64,000 nucleotides of DNA from SIG480 sp045636865 (GTDB lineage Bacteria; Bacillota; Clostridia; Oscillospirales; JAAYXM01). Position numbers and translations under genes: made by a program. The stretch covers positions 10,422-74,421 of the forward strand of contig JAZTYJ010000022.1 of NCBI GenBank assembly GCA_045636865.1. The letters run 5' to 3'. Every line of letters begins with the position of its first letter. Within the stretch, counting starts at the first letter, position 1. Below are positions 34,428 through 43,583 of the stretch, piece after piece. The notes under the pieces are model-generated. The model searched no databases, had not been told where the DNA came from, and was given only the letters and a program-made list of their open reading frames with translations.

Positions 34428-36164
34428 ATGAAATTCTTTCACGTTTATAACGACTGGCACATAAAGGCACTTGAGAAGAATGGTTTTATAAACAAAGATA
34501 CAGGTTTTAAAATTCAGCATGTTTTCTCAATGCCTGATGAACTTAAATTCAATAAATATGCCGCAAAAGGCTCACAAATTCACTCTATTATAAAAGAAGG
34601 AAAAATTCCTTTTTATGTTGACAGAATTGCAGGCGGTTGTTCATATCATGAATACAATTTTGATAAAGAACTCATCCGTGAATACCAAAATATCCTCGGC
34701 GATTGGTTTCTTGGTTTTCAGCTTCACGAAAGTGGTTCAAATCTCAGATGCTGCGACTGGAAAGCTGTCCTTGATGTTATGAATGGTGAAAAAGGTCCGT
34801 ATAATGCAGATGAGCTTTGCAAGCGCATTTCAACCACTTATGAAAGAGGCGAAGACGGAGAGCTTCTCCCCTCATTATTCCAGGATCTCCCCGAAGTTTA
34901 TGCACAAAAACGCTATGCAGAAACTCCCGCTGAGTTCATCAAAGAACTCAGAGAATTCTACACTCGTAAGATGGATAAAGTAGATGGACTTGTTCTCCCG
35001 TGCGACAGCTACTATATGGCAACAAAAATACATGACGATCTTGGTATGCGCTCCTTTATGCCCGAGGTTGGCTGCCAGATTCCGCTCATGCGACCGCAAG
35101 TTGCACTTGCACGCGGTATGGCAAAAGCAAAAGGCAAAACGTGGGGTACGTACTACGAGTGTTGGAGAGCCGTCCAGGAAGACGAAAACTTTGTTTATTC
35201 AATGCCCTGCTTCAATACAGATTCTTCTAATGAATGGTATCTTAACCAGGAAGATCATCCAGACGATTTCTCCTCACACGGTGAAAATGGCGGAAGTTCC
35301 AGATATCTCCAGAACAGAATCTACTATTATTCTCTCATGGCAGGTGCCGATTATCTCTCTGAGGAATGGGGACTCAACTGCTCTTACATGGATATGAACG
35401 ACTTTACTCTCTCTGATTATGGCAGGGTAAAAAAAGACTTTATAAATACCGCTCTCGACTTCCGCGGTATACGTTCAAAAATCCCATTCGCAATCGTTCT
35501 CCCGACAGATTTTGCTTGTTTTGAAATTTTCAATGTGGAGGAAGATTGCAAAATCGGTGTTCATCGCAACACATACATGGAATGTCTGCTCTCCGATGCC
35601 GAAAAGAAATACTATGGTCATATTGAAGATGTTATCAAGCTCATCTACAACAGAAGCACTATTATCGGAAACGAAGGACATACTATCACAAACTCGCAAT
35701 TTGGTGATATCTTTGATATCGTATATGCCGATACAAATGAAGAGGCGCTTTCAAAATACGAATATCTCATTGATGCAACACCAACTGATGAGTTTGCAAA
35801 AAAATCCGGTAAAAAGTTCAAGATTCTTAAATCTTCTGATCTTAAAAAGCTCGAAACTAATATCAACAAACTCACAAAAGATGTTATGCCGGTATACGTT
35901 TCTGATCTCTGTTGGCTCGTTTCTACTGATGAAAACAACCGACGTTATCTCTCAATTTTCAACAACGAAGGAAACGAGAGAAGCCTCAAAAAAGGAAACA
36001 CTCTTCTCCATGAGGCTGACAGGCGAGTTACTATCACCTTTAAAGAAAGCACAACACCTCATATTCTGAAAGAAGCTCTCGGTTCTTGCTCACTTGAGAG
36101 AATCAACGACACAACTTTTGAAGCTACAATCCCTGCTTCCGGCTTCGTAATCATGAGTTTTTAA
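34428..36164 (+). CDS. Uncharacterised 578-residue protein, possibly glycosidase-like
   Basis: No family recognised. There is no signal peptide or membrane segment, so it is cytoplasmic. Size, abundant aromatics, acidic motifs such as TYYECWRA (~240) and LSEEWGLNC (~306), and a C-terminal region ending ATIPASGFVIMSF, which looks like the closing beta-sandwich of many glycoside hydrolases, suggest a TIM-barrel carbohydrate enzyme; this is inference. It stands alone between metK and the arg operon with its own promoter and terminator. The large protein at 58553 has a similar overall plan but no obvious shared motifs. Confidence 0.75.
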   Translation: MKFFHVYNDWHIKALEKNGFINKDTGFKIQHVFSMPDELKFNKYAAKGSQIHSIIKEGKIPFYVDRIAGGCSYHEYNFDKELIREYQNILGDWFLGFQLHESGSNLRCCDWKAVLDVMNGEKGPYNADELCKRISTTYERGEDGELLPSLFQDLPEVYAQKRYAETPAEFIKELREFYTRKMDKVDGLVLPCDSYYMATKIHDDLGMRSFMPEVGCQIPLMRPQVALARGMAKAKGKTWGTYYECWRAVQEDENFVYSMPCFNTDSSNEWYLNQEDHPDDFSSHGENGGSSRYLQNRIYYYSLMAGADYLSEEWGLNCSYMDMNDFTLSDYGRVKKDFINTALDFRGIRSKIPFAIVLPTDFACFEIFNVEEDCKIGVHRNTYMECLLSDAEKKYYGHIEDVIKLIYNRSTIIGNEGHTITNSQFGDIFDIVYADTNEEALSKYEYLIDATPTDEFAKKSGKKFKILKSSDLKKLETNINKLTKDVMPVYVSDLCWLVSTDENNRRYLSIFNNEGNERSLKKGNTLLHEADRRVTITFKESTTPHILKEALGSCSLERINDTTFEATIPASGFVIMSF

Positions 36165-36168
36165 TAAT

Positions 36169-36203
36169 AAAAAGAGATGCGAATCTTTCGCATCTCTTTT
36201 TTG
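36169..36203. terminator. Bidirectional terminator between the 578-residue gene and argF
   Basis: A 14-bp stem (AAAAAGAGATGCGA with TCGCATCTCTTTTT) and 5-nt loop with T-runs on both strands. Confidence 0.9.
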
Positions 36204-36219
36204 TTTTATTTGTTTTCAA

Positions 36220-37212
36220 TTAAAGTGTGGCAGCCATAACTGCTTTAATTGTGTGCATACGGTTTTCTGCTTCGTCAAAAACAACCGATCTTTCACTTTC
36301 AATTACCTCGTCGGTAACTTCCATCGCATCAATTCCGAACTTTTCGTAAATATCGCGTCCTATCGTTGTCTTTAAATCGTGGAATGCCGGCAAGCAATGC
36401 ATGAAGATGCAGCCGTCACCCGCATTATCAAGAAGCTTCATATTTACCTGATACGGAAGAAGATCGTCTATTCTCTCCTTCCAGACGCTCTCCGGCTCGC
36501 CCATTGATACCCAAACATCTGTGTAGATAACGTTTGCGTTCTTTGTTGCCTCCATCGGATCTTCGACAAATTCGATGACCGCGCCCGTTTCCTTCGCTAT
36601 TTCCATACACTCGGAAACAAGCTCACTTGACGGGAAGTATTTCTTCGGTGCGCATGCTACAAAGTGCATACCCATCTTTGCACAACCAACCATAAGAGAA
36701 TTCCCCATATTATATCTTGCGTCGCCCATATATACGAGCTTTTTGCCAACAAGTGTTCCGAACTTTTCGCGGATTGTCATAAAATCGGCAAGAATCTGTG
36801 TCGGGTGGAATTCGTTTGTGAGCCCGTTCCATACGGGAACTCCCGCATATTCTGCAAGCTCCTCTACTATTTCCTGACCAAAGCCGCGGTATTCGATACC
36901 GTCAAACATTCTTCCGAGAACGCGTGCAGTATCTGCAATGCTTTCTTTTTTGCCGATCTGTGAACCCTGCGGATCAAGATAGACCGGATGCATTCCGAGG
37001 TCTGATGCCGCAACCTCAAATGCACAGCGAGTGCGTGTGCTTGTCTTTTCAAAGACGAGAGCTATGTTCTTACCCTCGCACATACGGTGCGCAATACCTG
37101 CTTTTTTCTTCTTTTTGAGCAAATCCGCAAGATCGATGAGATAGTTGATTTCTGCCGGTGTAAAGTCGAGCAGCTTTAAAAAGCTTTTTCCTTTTAAATT
37201 CATATCATTCAC
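36220..37212 (-). CDS. argF: Ornithine carbamoyltransferase
   Basis: A 330-residue transcarbamylase making citrulline from ornithine and carbamoyl phosphate. The carbamoyl-phosphate motif KTSTRTR (~55), HPTQILADF (~140), WVSMGEPE (~235) and the catalytic FMHCLPAFHD (~275) are intact. It is the last gene of the arg operon, starting directly after the argD stop. Citrulline-to-arginine steps (argG, argH) are not in the window. Confidence 0.96.
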   Translation of the reverse strand: MNDMNLKGKSFLKLLDFTPAEINYLIDLADLLKKKKKAGIAHRMCEGKNIALVFEKTSTRTRCAFEVAASDLGMHPVYLDPQGSQIGKKESIADTARVLGRMFDGIEYRGFGQEIVEELAEYAGVPVWNGLTNEFHPTQILADFMTIREKFGTLVGKKLVYMGDARYNMGNSLMVGCAKMGMHFVACAPKKYFPSSELVSECMEIAKETGAVIEFVEDPMEATKNANVIYTDVWVSMGEPESVWKERIDDLLPYQVNMKLLDNAGDGCIFMHCLPAFHDLKTTIGRDIYEKFGIDAMEVTDEVIESERSVVFDEAENRMHTIKAVMAATL

Positions 37213-38376
37213 TTACCTTTCACATTCTGAAACGATGATTTCTATCGCTTCGCGCAAGATTTCAAAATCAATATTGAGAGACGGCAAAAGACGGACTTTA
37301 TCCTTCGCAGTAAGACAAAGGACTCCTCTTTCCATGCAGGCAGCAACGACATCGCCTGCCGGCTTCTTCGTCTTGATTCCTATCATAAGCCCCATACCGC
37401 TTACTTCTTCCACACCGCTTGATGCAGAAAGAGTTTTGAAGATGTAATCACTTTTTTCTTTTACTTCGGCAAGAAGCTTATCGTCAATTCTTGAAAGAAT
37501 CGAGAGTGCACCTGCGGCACATACCGGGTTTCCGCCGAAGGTTGAACCGTGATCGCCAAATCCGAGAACGCACTCTACCTTTTCAGAGAGAAGTGCCGCA
37601 CCGATCGGAAGTCCGCCGCCGAGTCCTTTTGCAGTCGAAACCACGTCTGGCTCGATTCCGAAATTCATATATGAATAAAGCTTACCCGAACGGCCGTTAC
37701 CTGTCTGGACTTCGTCGATTATGAGAATTATGTCCTTCTCTTTCGCGAGAGCCGCAGTTTTCTTTACAAAGTCTTCATCAAGAGCGATAACTCCGCCCTC
37801 ACCCTGAACACACTCCATCATTATTGCCGCAACTTTGTTCTCCGAAACAATTCTTGAAAGCGCATCAAAATCATTTGCGGGAGTGTGAACAAAGCCCGGA
37901 GTAAGCGGCTTGAAAAGCTCATGGTAATGCTCCTGACCCGTTGCTGCAAGAGTTGTGAGAGTTCTGCCGTGGAAGCTGTTTTCGAGTGTTACGATTGTAA
38001 AATAATCCTCACCTTTCTTCTCTGCGGCGTACTTTCTTGCAACTTTAATCGCACATTCGTTTGCCTCAGCTCCCGAATTTGAGAAGAAAACCTTCTTCAT
38101 TCCCGTTCTCTCACAAAGGAGCTTTGCAAGACGTGCGCACGGCTCTGTATAGTAAAGGTTTGAAGTGTGCTGAAGCTTTCTCGCCTGCTCCGCAACCGCA
38201 AATGCCCACTCATCATCTGTAAAGCCAAACGCCGTTACACCTATTCCCGTTCCCATATCGATATAACGCTTGCCGTTTACGTCGTAAACCTCTGCACCCT
38301 TTCCGTGCGTAAGCTCTATCGGAAAACGCTTATATGTGTTTGCAACAAAGCTCTTATCAGTTTCCATAATACTCAT
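37213..38376 (-). CDS. argD: Acetylornithine aminotransferase
   Basis: A 387-residue class III PLP aminotransferase. Motifs: FSNSGAEANECAIKVAR (~98), DEVQTGNGRSG (~220) and the PLP lysine in STAKGLGGGLPIGA (~250). It converts N-acetylglutamate semialdehyde to N-acetylornithine. The ATG at 38376 has GGGTG at 6 nt; a GTG three codons upstream is less likely. A 70-nt gap with a hairpin separates it from argB. Confidence 0.95.
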   Translation of the reverse strand: MSIMETDKSFVANTYKRFPIELTHGKGAEVYDVNGKRYIDMGTGIGVTAFGFTDDEWAFAVAEQARKLQHTSNLYYTEPCARLAKLLCERTGMKKVFFSNSGAEANECAIKVARKYAAEKKGEDYFTIVTLENSFHGRTLTTLAATGQEHYHELFKPLTPGFVHTPANDFDALSRIVSENKVAAIMMECVQGEGGVIALDEDFVKKTAALAKEKDIILIIDEVQTGNGRSGKLYSYMNFGIEPDVVSTAKGLGGGLPIGAALLSEKVECVLGFGDHGSTFGGNPVCAAGALSILSRIDDKLLAEVKEKSDYIFKTLSASSGVEEVSGMGLMIGIKTKKPAGDVVAACMERGVLCLTAKDKVRLLPSLNIDFEILREAIEIIVSECER

Positions 38377-38411
38377 ACAAATCACCCAATCTTTCTGTTA
38401 TAAAACGCGAT

Positions 38412-38435
38412 AAAATCACCTGTGCCGGTGATTTT
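38412..38435. other. Intercistronic hairpin between argB and argD
   Basis: AAAATCACC pairs with GGTGATTTT (9 bp, 6-nt loop) in the longest gap inside the arg operon. No T-run follows on the minus strand, so it may stabilise or process the mRNA rather than end it. Confidence 0.45.
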
Positions 38436-38446
38436 ACAGTCGCATA

Positions 38447-39307
38447 TTAACGTGTTACCATCGTTCCTGCACCCTCATTTGTGAGGAGCTCCATAAGGAT
38501 TGAGTGAGGAACTCTGCCGTCCATTATAATTACTTTTTTTACACCCTCGTGAATAGCTTCTATGCAGCAATCAACCTTCGGGATCATACCACCCGAAATA
38601 ACTCCCTCATCATAAAGCTTTGAGGCATCGTCTATTGAAATCTCCGCGATGAGTGTTGACGGATCATCTTTATCCTTTAAGATTCCTGCGATGTCCGTCA
38701 TCATTATAAGTCTTTCTGCTCCGAGCGCACCTGCGATGTGAGCCGCCGCAGTATCCCCGTTTATGTTGTATGTATTTCCGTCTCTGTCGCAACCGACAGT
38801 TGAAATAACCGGAATGTAATTCTTCTCAAGAAGATCTACAACAGGCTGAATATTTATCTTTGTGATTTCACCTACATATCCGAGGCGTTCATCCTTGACC
38901 TCTGCTTCGATGAGGCGTCCGTCCATACCGGAGATGCCCATCGCCTTGCCGCCCATTGCTTCAAGGAGTGTTACAAGTGTCTTGTTTACCTTTCCCGCAA
39001 GAACCATCTGAACGATATCGACTGTTTCCTTGTCTGTAACGCGAAGTCCGTCAACAAACTCAGGCTTTTTTCCGAGCTTGCTCATGATGTCGTTGATTTC
39101 GGGACCTCCGCCGTGAACGAGAACAATTTTTACACCGATAAGCCATAAAAGAACGATATCTTCCATAACCTGCTGTTTTAAGTGTTCATCTATCATTGCG
39201 TTTCCACCGTATTTAACGACTACGATTTTTCCGTTGTAGCGCTTGATATACGGAAGTGCCTGCGCAAGAATTTCTGCGCGGTCTGAATTTGAAAGTATAT
39301 TTGTCAT
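38447..39307 (-). CDS. argB: Acetylglutamate kinase
   Basis: A 286-residue amino acid kinase phosphorylating N-acetylglutamate. Motifs: VVKYGGNAM (~29), VLVHGGGPEIN (~64), and NINGDTAAAHIAGAL (~190). The ATG at 39307 has GGAGG at 8 nt; the ATG at 39313 would sit only 2 nt from that site. The N-terminal helix (residues ~8-25) resembles that of arginine-inhibited hexameric enzymes, so feedback control is possible. Confidence 0.96.
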   Translation of the reverse strand: MTNILSNSDRAEILAQALPYIKRYNGKIVVVKYGGNAMIDEHLKQQVMEDIVLLWLIGVKIVLVHGGGPEINDIMSKLGKKPEFVDGLRVTDKETVDIVQMVLAGKVNKTLVTLLEAMGGKAMGISGMDGRLIEAEVKDERLGYVGEITKINIQPVVDLLEKNYIPVISTVGCDRDGNTYNINGDTAAAHIAGALGAERLIMMTDIAGILKDKDDPSTLIAEISIDDASKLYDEGVISGGMIPKVDCCIEAIHEGVKKVIIMDGRVPHSILMELLTNEGAGTMVTR

Positions 39308-39323
39308 TTCCATATCCTCCGGA

Positions 39324-40538
39324 TTATGTGCGGTAGTCACCGTTTATTTTTACGTAGTCATATGTAAGGTCGCATCCCCAGGCAACCGCGCCTGCAGGAC
39401 CGTTGCCCAATGAAACAACGATTTCGATTTCCTTTTCAAGCAGAATTTCTTTTGCGATTTCTTCGGAGAACGGAACTCCTGCGCCATCCTTGCAGACAAG
39501 GATTTCGCCCTTACAGCTTTTAAAGGAAACGTCAATTGCATTAACGTCAACATCTGCACCGCTGTAACCTATTGCACAGAGAACTCTTCCCCAGTTTGCG
39601 TCTGCTCCAAACATTGCAGCCTTTAAGAGACTTGAGCAGATGACGCTCTTTGCAACTGTTTTTGCGATATTTTCATCTTCTGCACCGCTTACTGTACATT
39701 CAAGAAGCTTTGTAGCACCTTCACCGTCGCCTGCAATCATTCTGCAGAGACCGACCGTAACTGTGTTGAGAGCCTGCATAAAGGTTTTGAAATCGTCGCC
39801 GTCTGAAGTGATTTTTTCGTTTCCTGCCATTCCGTTTGCAAGGACACAAACCATATCGTTTGTTGACGTATCACCGTCGATGCTTACCATATTGAATGTG
39901 TTTTTAATGTCTGATGAAAGTGCGACCTTGAGCATTTCGGGGCTGATAGCCGCGTCGGTTGTTATAAAGACAAGCATTGTTGCCATATTCGGGTGAATCA
40001 TACCGCTGCCCTTTGCGATACCACCCATTTTGCAGACCTTACCACCGAGAACAAACTCAACTGCAACTTCTTTTTTAACTGTGTCGGTTGTCATTATGCC
40101 CTCTGCCGCAGCCGCGCTGCCTTCATCAGAAAGACCTTCTGCAAGCTCTTTCATTCCGTCTGCGATAGGCGTAACATCAAGCGGCTGACCTATAACGCCT
40201 GTAGATGCGACAACGATGTCCGACGGAGAGAGAGAAAGCTCGTCTGCGCAGATTTTGCTCATATTCTCTGCAACTTCAACGCCGTCTGCATTGCAGGTAT
40301 TTGCGTTTCCGCTATTGCAGATAACTGCCTGGGCATAACCGTCTGCAATGTGGTTTTTAGTAACTGCAATCGGTGCGCCCTTTACGAGATTTGTTGTGTA
40401 TACCGCAGCAGCTGCCGCCGGGACCTTGCTGACAATGAGCGAGAGATCTCTTTTTGTTTTATTCTTTCTTATTCCGCAATGAATGCCGTTTGCGAGAAAT
40501 CCCTCTGCCGCACAAACGCCTCCGTTAATAAGCTTCAT
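39324..40538 (-). CDS. argJ: Glutamate N-acetyltransferase / ornithine acetyltransferase
   Basis: A 404-residue bifunctional ArgJ. It recycles the acetyl group from N-acetylornithine to glutamate, closing the cyclic arginine route. The self-cleavage site is in GSGMIHPNMATMLVF near residue 182-195, with the nucleophilic Thr after NMA. The C-terminal beta subunit (ANWGRVLCAIGYSGAD near 314, and the DYVKINGDYRT ending) is complete. No argA is needed with this enzyme. Confidence 0.96.
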   Translation of the reverse strand: MKLINGGVCAAEGFLANGIHCGIRKNKTKRDLSLIVSKVPAAAAAVYTTNLVKGAPIAVTKNHIADGYAQAVICNSGNANTCNADGVEVAENMSKICADELSLSPSDIVVASTGVIGQPLDVTPIADGMKELAEGLSDEGSAAAAEGIMTTDTVKKEVAVEFVLGGKVCKMGGIAKGSGMIHPNMATMLVFITTDAAISPEMLKVALSSDIKNTFNMVSIDGDTSTNDMVCVLANGMAGNEKITSDGDDFKTFMQALNTVTVGLCRMIAGDGEGATKLLECTVSGAEDENIAKTVAKSVICSSLLKAAMFGADANWGRVLCAIGYSGADVDVNAIDVSFKSCKGEILVCKDGAGVPFSEEIAKEILLEKEIEIVVSLGNGPAGAVAWGCDLTYDYVKINGDYRT

Positions 40539-40553
40539 TTTCCATATCCTCCG

Positions 40554-41477
40554 TTATACGTTTAATCCTTCGGCTTCATCTGCCCCAAGAATGATATTCA
40601 TATTCTGTATAGCCGCACCCGATGCGCCTTTTCCGAGATTGTCAAATCTTGATACGAGAACGATTCGCTCATCGTTTCCAAAAGCTGAAACTTCCATATC
40701 GTCACGGCCTGAAAAAGCATTTGCAGAAACAAATCCCGCTTCGTCCGCATTCTCAGAAAATTTCACAAGACCGTTTTGGTAATAGCTTTTATAAATTTCC
40801 TTAATGCCTGCCAAATCGGTTTTCACATCATCGCCCGACAATGTAATGATAACTTCCATACCGCTGTAATACGGCGCGACTATCGGGCAGAACATCGGCT
40901 TTTTACAAAGACCGCATTGTTTTGAAATTTCAGGCAGATGCTTATGCTCCTGTGAAAGACCGTACATCCTCGGAGCGTCAAGAAGAATGTCTCTTTCTTT
41001 ATCTTCATATTCCGCTATCATCTTTTTGCCGCCGCCTGAATATCCCGTAAGCGATGTGCATGAAAGCGAAATATCATTTGAAATGACTTTGTTTTCAACG
41101 AGCGGAGCTATGAGCGCGATTGCGCCGCTTGCATGGCATCCGGGGTTTGCGATTCTCTTTGATGAAAGTATCGCATCACGTCGTCCTGAAAGCTCCGGAA
41201 AGCCGTATGCCCAGCCGTCTGCCGTTCTGTGTGCTGTTGAAGTGTCGATTACGGCTGTGTTATCATTCGCAATAAGAGAAACAGACTCTCTTGCCGCCGC
41301 ATCCGGCAAACAAAGAAAAACAACGTCTGCGGCATTGAGCATTGCGCGTCTTGCCTCAACGTCTTTTCGTCTCTCATCAGAAAGCAGAAGAAGCTCTATA
41401 TCTCGTCTTTCTGAAAGTCTTTCATATATGCGAAGCCCGGTCGTACCTGCGCTTCCGTCTATAAAAACCTTTGTCAT
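40554..41477 (-). CDS. argC: N-acetyl-gamma-glutamyl-phosphate reductase (type 2, short form)
   Basis: A 307-residue type-2 AGPR. The NADP-binding motif is FIDGSAGTTGLRI at the N-terminus, and the catalytic Cys lies in ANPGCHASGAIAL near residue 112-117. The type-2 form is shorter than the usual ~345 residues. It makes N-acetylglutamate semialdehyde. First gene of argCJBDF, behind a consensus promoter and ARG boxes. Confidence 0.94.
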   Translation of the reverse strand: MTKVFIDGSAGTTGLRIYERLSERRDIELLLLSDERRKDVEARRAMLNAADVVFLCLPDAAARESVSLIANDNTAVIDTSTAHRTADGWAYGFPELSGRRDAILSSKRIANPGCHASGAIALIAPLVENKVISNDISLSCTSLTGYSGGGKKMIAEYEDKERDILLDAPRMYGLSQEHKHLPEISKQCGLCKKPMFCPIVAPYYSGMEVIITLSGDDVKTDLAGIKEIYKSYYQNGLVKFSENADEAGFVSANAFSGRDDMEVSAFGNDERIVLVSRFDNLGKGASGAAIQNMNIILGADEAEGLNV

Positions 41478-41515
41478 TTTTATCCCTCGTTTTGGTTTTT
41501 TATCAATTCTGAATT

Positions 41516-41545
41516 ATTATACACTATACCGATATGTGTTGTCAA
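41516..41545 (-). promoter_or_regulatory. Promoter of the argCJBDF operon
   Basis: Perfect TTGACA and TATAAT boxes with an 18-nt spacer on the minus strand. A promoter this strong usually needs repression, which fits the ARG boxes just upstream. Confidence 0.8.
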
Positions 41546-41575
41546 GCTCTTTTCTTGATTTTTATCTGTTTATTT

Positions 41576-41608
41576 TGAATAATATTCATAATTTTTGAAT
41601 ATTATTCG
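41576..41608. promoter_or_regulatory. Tandem ARG boxes (ArgR/AhrC operator)
   Basis: TGAATAATATTCA and TGAATATTATTCG, each close to the ArgR/AhrC half-palindrome TGAAT-N-ATTCA, start 20 bp apart, about two helical turns. The outer arms (12 bp) also form one large inverted repeat. The site ends 30 bp upstream of the argC -35. The lack of a T-run on the minus strand argues against a terminator for the YgjV gene. Confidence 0.7.
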
Positions 41609-41612
41609 TTTT

Positions 41613-42122
41613 TTATTCATTCACCTTTTTTAAATCAAGCCTTATCATTGCGATTATGATTGATATCATATTTATAATCTCTGTTATCACACCACCGCAG
41701 GATTTGTTGATTATGTTATACACAAGCCAGAGTGGCGATGACGGAAACGCCGACATTCTGACGTATTTCGGAGTCTTTATCCAGAAGGCTATCGTTGTGC
41801 ATATCATACCGAGAATCGGGAGAATTGAAACTATTCCGTCCCATGTAAATATTCCGGCGATGATTGAAAGCGCACAGAAGACAACAAACCATATGAAGTT
41901 ATCTGCCCACTTCTTGCCTTTGTTTACAAAAACACATGCGCGAACAGCAGCAATTCCGTTTAAAACCGCGCCCGTATATGCTCCGAGCAGACAAAAATGT
42001 ATTGCAAACAACACATTTGACGTAAGTTGAAGCGCGACTATTCCCTTGTGCGTTCTTCTCTGGAATGAGATTACCGAACACGCAAACGCAACAAAGCCCA
42101 ATATCTGTGCGATTATTTGCAT
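41613..42122 (-). CDS. YgjV-family inner-membrane protein
   Basis: A 169-residue protein with about five to six membrane helices; the start IAQILGFVAFACSVISFQRRTHK and LQLTSNVLFAIHFCLLGAYTGA pattern matches the YgjV (Imp-YgjV) family. Function unknown. It lies between NhaC (divergent) and the arg operon (same strand). No clear promoter was assigned. Confidence 0.85.
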   Translation of the reverse strand: MQIIAQILGFVAFACSVISFQRRTHKGIVALQLTSNVLFAIHFCLLGAYTGAVLNGIAAVRACVFVNKGKKWADNFIWFVVFCALSIIAGIFTWDGIVSILPILGMICTTIAFWIKTPKYVRMSAFPSSPLWLVYNIINKSCGGVITEIINMISIIIAMIRLDLKKVNE

Positions 42123-42140
42123 ATAACCCTGAAACTCCTC

Positions 42141-42169
42141 TTGATTTTTTTATGGTTGCTATTTATAAT
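42141..42169 (+). promoter_or_regulatory. Promoter of the NhaC-family gene
   Basis: TTGATT and TATAAT with a 17-nt spacer, about 55 nt before the start codon. Confidence 0.6.
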
Positions 42170-42224
42170 ATAACTAATATATAATACTACTTGTATTAAA
42201 ATTTTTCAAGGAGAAATATTTTTT

Positions 42225-43547
42225 ATGGACAATAATTTATCAAAAGGCAAAAAAATTGCCCTTCTTCCCATCGGTGTGTTTCTGATTCTCTATCTCGGAC
42301 TCGGCATTCTTTTTGAGTACATACTCAAAATTCCGATGGGCTTTTATAAAGTACCTATAGTTTTTGCATTCCTTGCAGCACTTGCAGTTGCTTGCATTCA
42401 GAACAAAGCTCTCTCCCTCGACAAAAAGCTTGAAATTATGGGACACGGTGTAGGCGACAAGAACATCATCACAATGATCCTCATCTTCCTCATCGCAGGA
42501 ATGTTTGTCGGTGTTGTCGGTCGTTCAAGTGCAGACAGCGTTGCATATTTTCTTCTCTCAATAATTCCACCGAAGTTCGCAGTTATCGTTCTCTTTGTCG
42601 TAAGCTGCTTTGTTTCTCTTGCGATGGGAACATCAGTCGGAACAATTACACTCATCGTTCCGATCGCGGTTTCAGTATCAGTCGCTTCGGGATTCTCCCT
42701 TCCTCTTTGCGTTGCTTCCGTCGTGGGTGGCGCAATGTTCGGAGACAATCTTTCGTTTATTTCCGATACGACAATTGCAGCATGTAACGGACAAGGCTGT
42801 CAGATGAAGGACAAGTTCAAAGAAAACATCCTCATCGCGCTTCCTGCCGCGATCATTTCCGTTATCGTCATATATTTTCTTTCTTCAAAGACACAGATTT
42901 CAGGGGCGATTTCTCACGAGTATGATCTTATTAAAATCATTCCGTATATCCTCGTTTTGCTCGGCGGAATTTTCGGTATAAACGTTTTCCTTGTTCTCAT
43001 TATCGGTATCGTTTCAGGTTCAATCATAATGCTTGCAACAGGCAACGCAACCTTCATTGACCTTCTTGTCAATATGGGTTCCGGCGCATCGGGAATGTTT
43101 GAAACAACGATCGTTGCAATTTTAGTTTCCGCTATCTGCGCTCTTATCCGCGAACACGGCGGTTTTGATGCCCTTCTCTCAATGATAACACGCGTCTTCC
43201 GGGGAAAGCGTGGCGGTCAGCTCGGAATCGGCCTTCTCGTCGGCGCGATGGACATAGCTACAGCAAACAACACGGTTGCAATCGTTATGGCAAATCCGAT
43301 CGCAAGCGAAATTGCGAAAAATTACGGTATTTCACCAAAGAAAACAGCTTCAATTCTCGACTCTTTCTCATGCATATTCCAGGGAATAATCCCATACGGC
43401 GCACAGATACTCGTTGCTATCTCTGCCGCAAGCGAGCTCGGAAGCCCTGTTTCTGCATTTGAGATAATCCCGCTTCTTTTCTATCCGTTCCTTTTCCTCG
43501 TAAGCTATCTCATTTCAATATTCGTGATTCCTTCAAAGGATGCATAA
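42225..43547 (+). CDS. Na+/H+ antiporter, NhaC family
   Basis: A 440-residue protein with about eleven helices. Family features include MGTSVGTITLIVPIAVS (~131), VGGAMFGDNLSFISDTTIAA (~168) and AMDIATANNTVAIVMANPIA near 340. It should swap external Na+ for internal H+ or carry amino-acid antiport as some relatives do. AAGGAG precedes the ATG. Monocistronic with a strong terminator. Confidence 0.9.
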   Translation: MDNNLSKGKKIALLPIGVFLILYLGLGILFEYILKIPMGFYKVPIVFAFLAALAVACIQNKALSLDKKLEIMGHGVGDKNIITMILIFLIAGMFVGVVGRSSADSVAYFLLSIIPPKFAVIVLFVVSCFVSLAMGTSVGTITLIVPIAVSVSVASGFSLPLCVASVVGGAMFGDNLSFISDTTIAACNGQGCQMKDKFKENILIALPAAIISVIVIYFLSSKTQISGAISHEYDLIKIIPYILVLLGGIFGINVFLVLIIGIVSGSIIMLATGNATFIDLLVNMGSGASGMFETTIVAILVSAICALIREHGGFDALLSMITRVFRGKRGGQLGIGLLVGAMDIATANNTVAIVMANPIASEIAKNYGISPKKTASILDSFSCIFQGIIPYGAQILVAISAASELGSPVSAFEIIPLLFYPFLFLVSYLISIFVIPSKDA

Positions 43548-43548
43548 C

Positions 43549-43583
43549 AAAAACTCCGTCAACTCAAATTGACGGAGTTTTTT
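43549..43583. terminator. Bidirectional terminator between NhaC and the S26 peptidase gene
   Basis: AAAACTCCGTCAA pairs with TTGACGGAGTTTT (6-nt loop) and T-runs on both strands. Confidence 0.9.

Noticed and set aside
41576..41608. Terminator for the YgjV gene
   Set aside because: The inverted repeat lies in the right place but no T-run follows on the minus strand, and its arms match ARG boxes.
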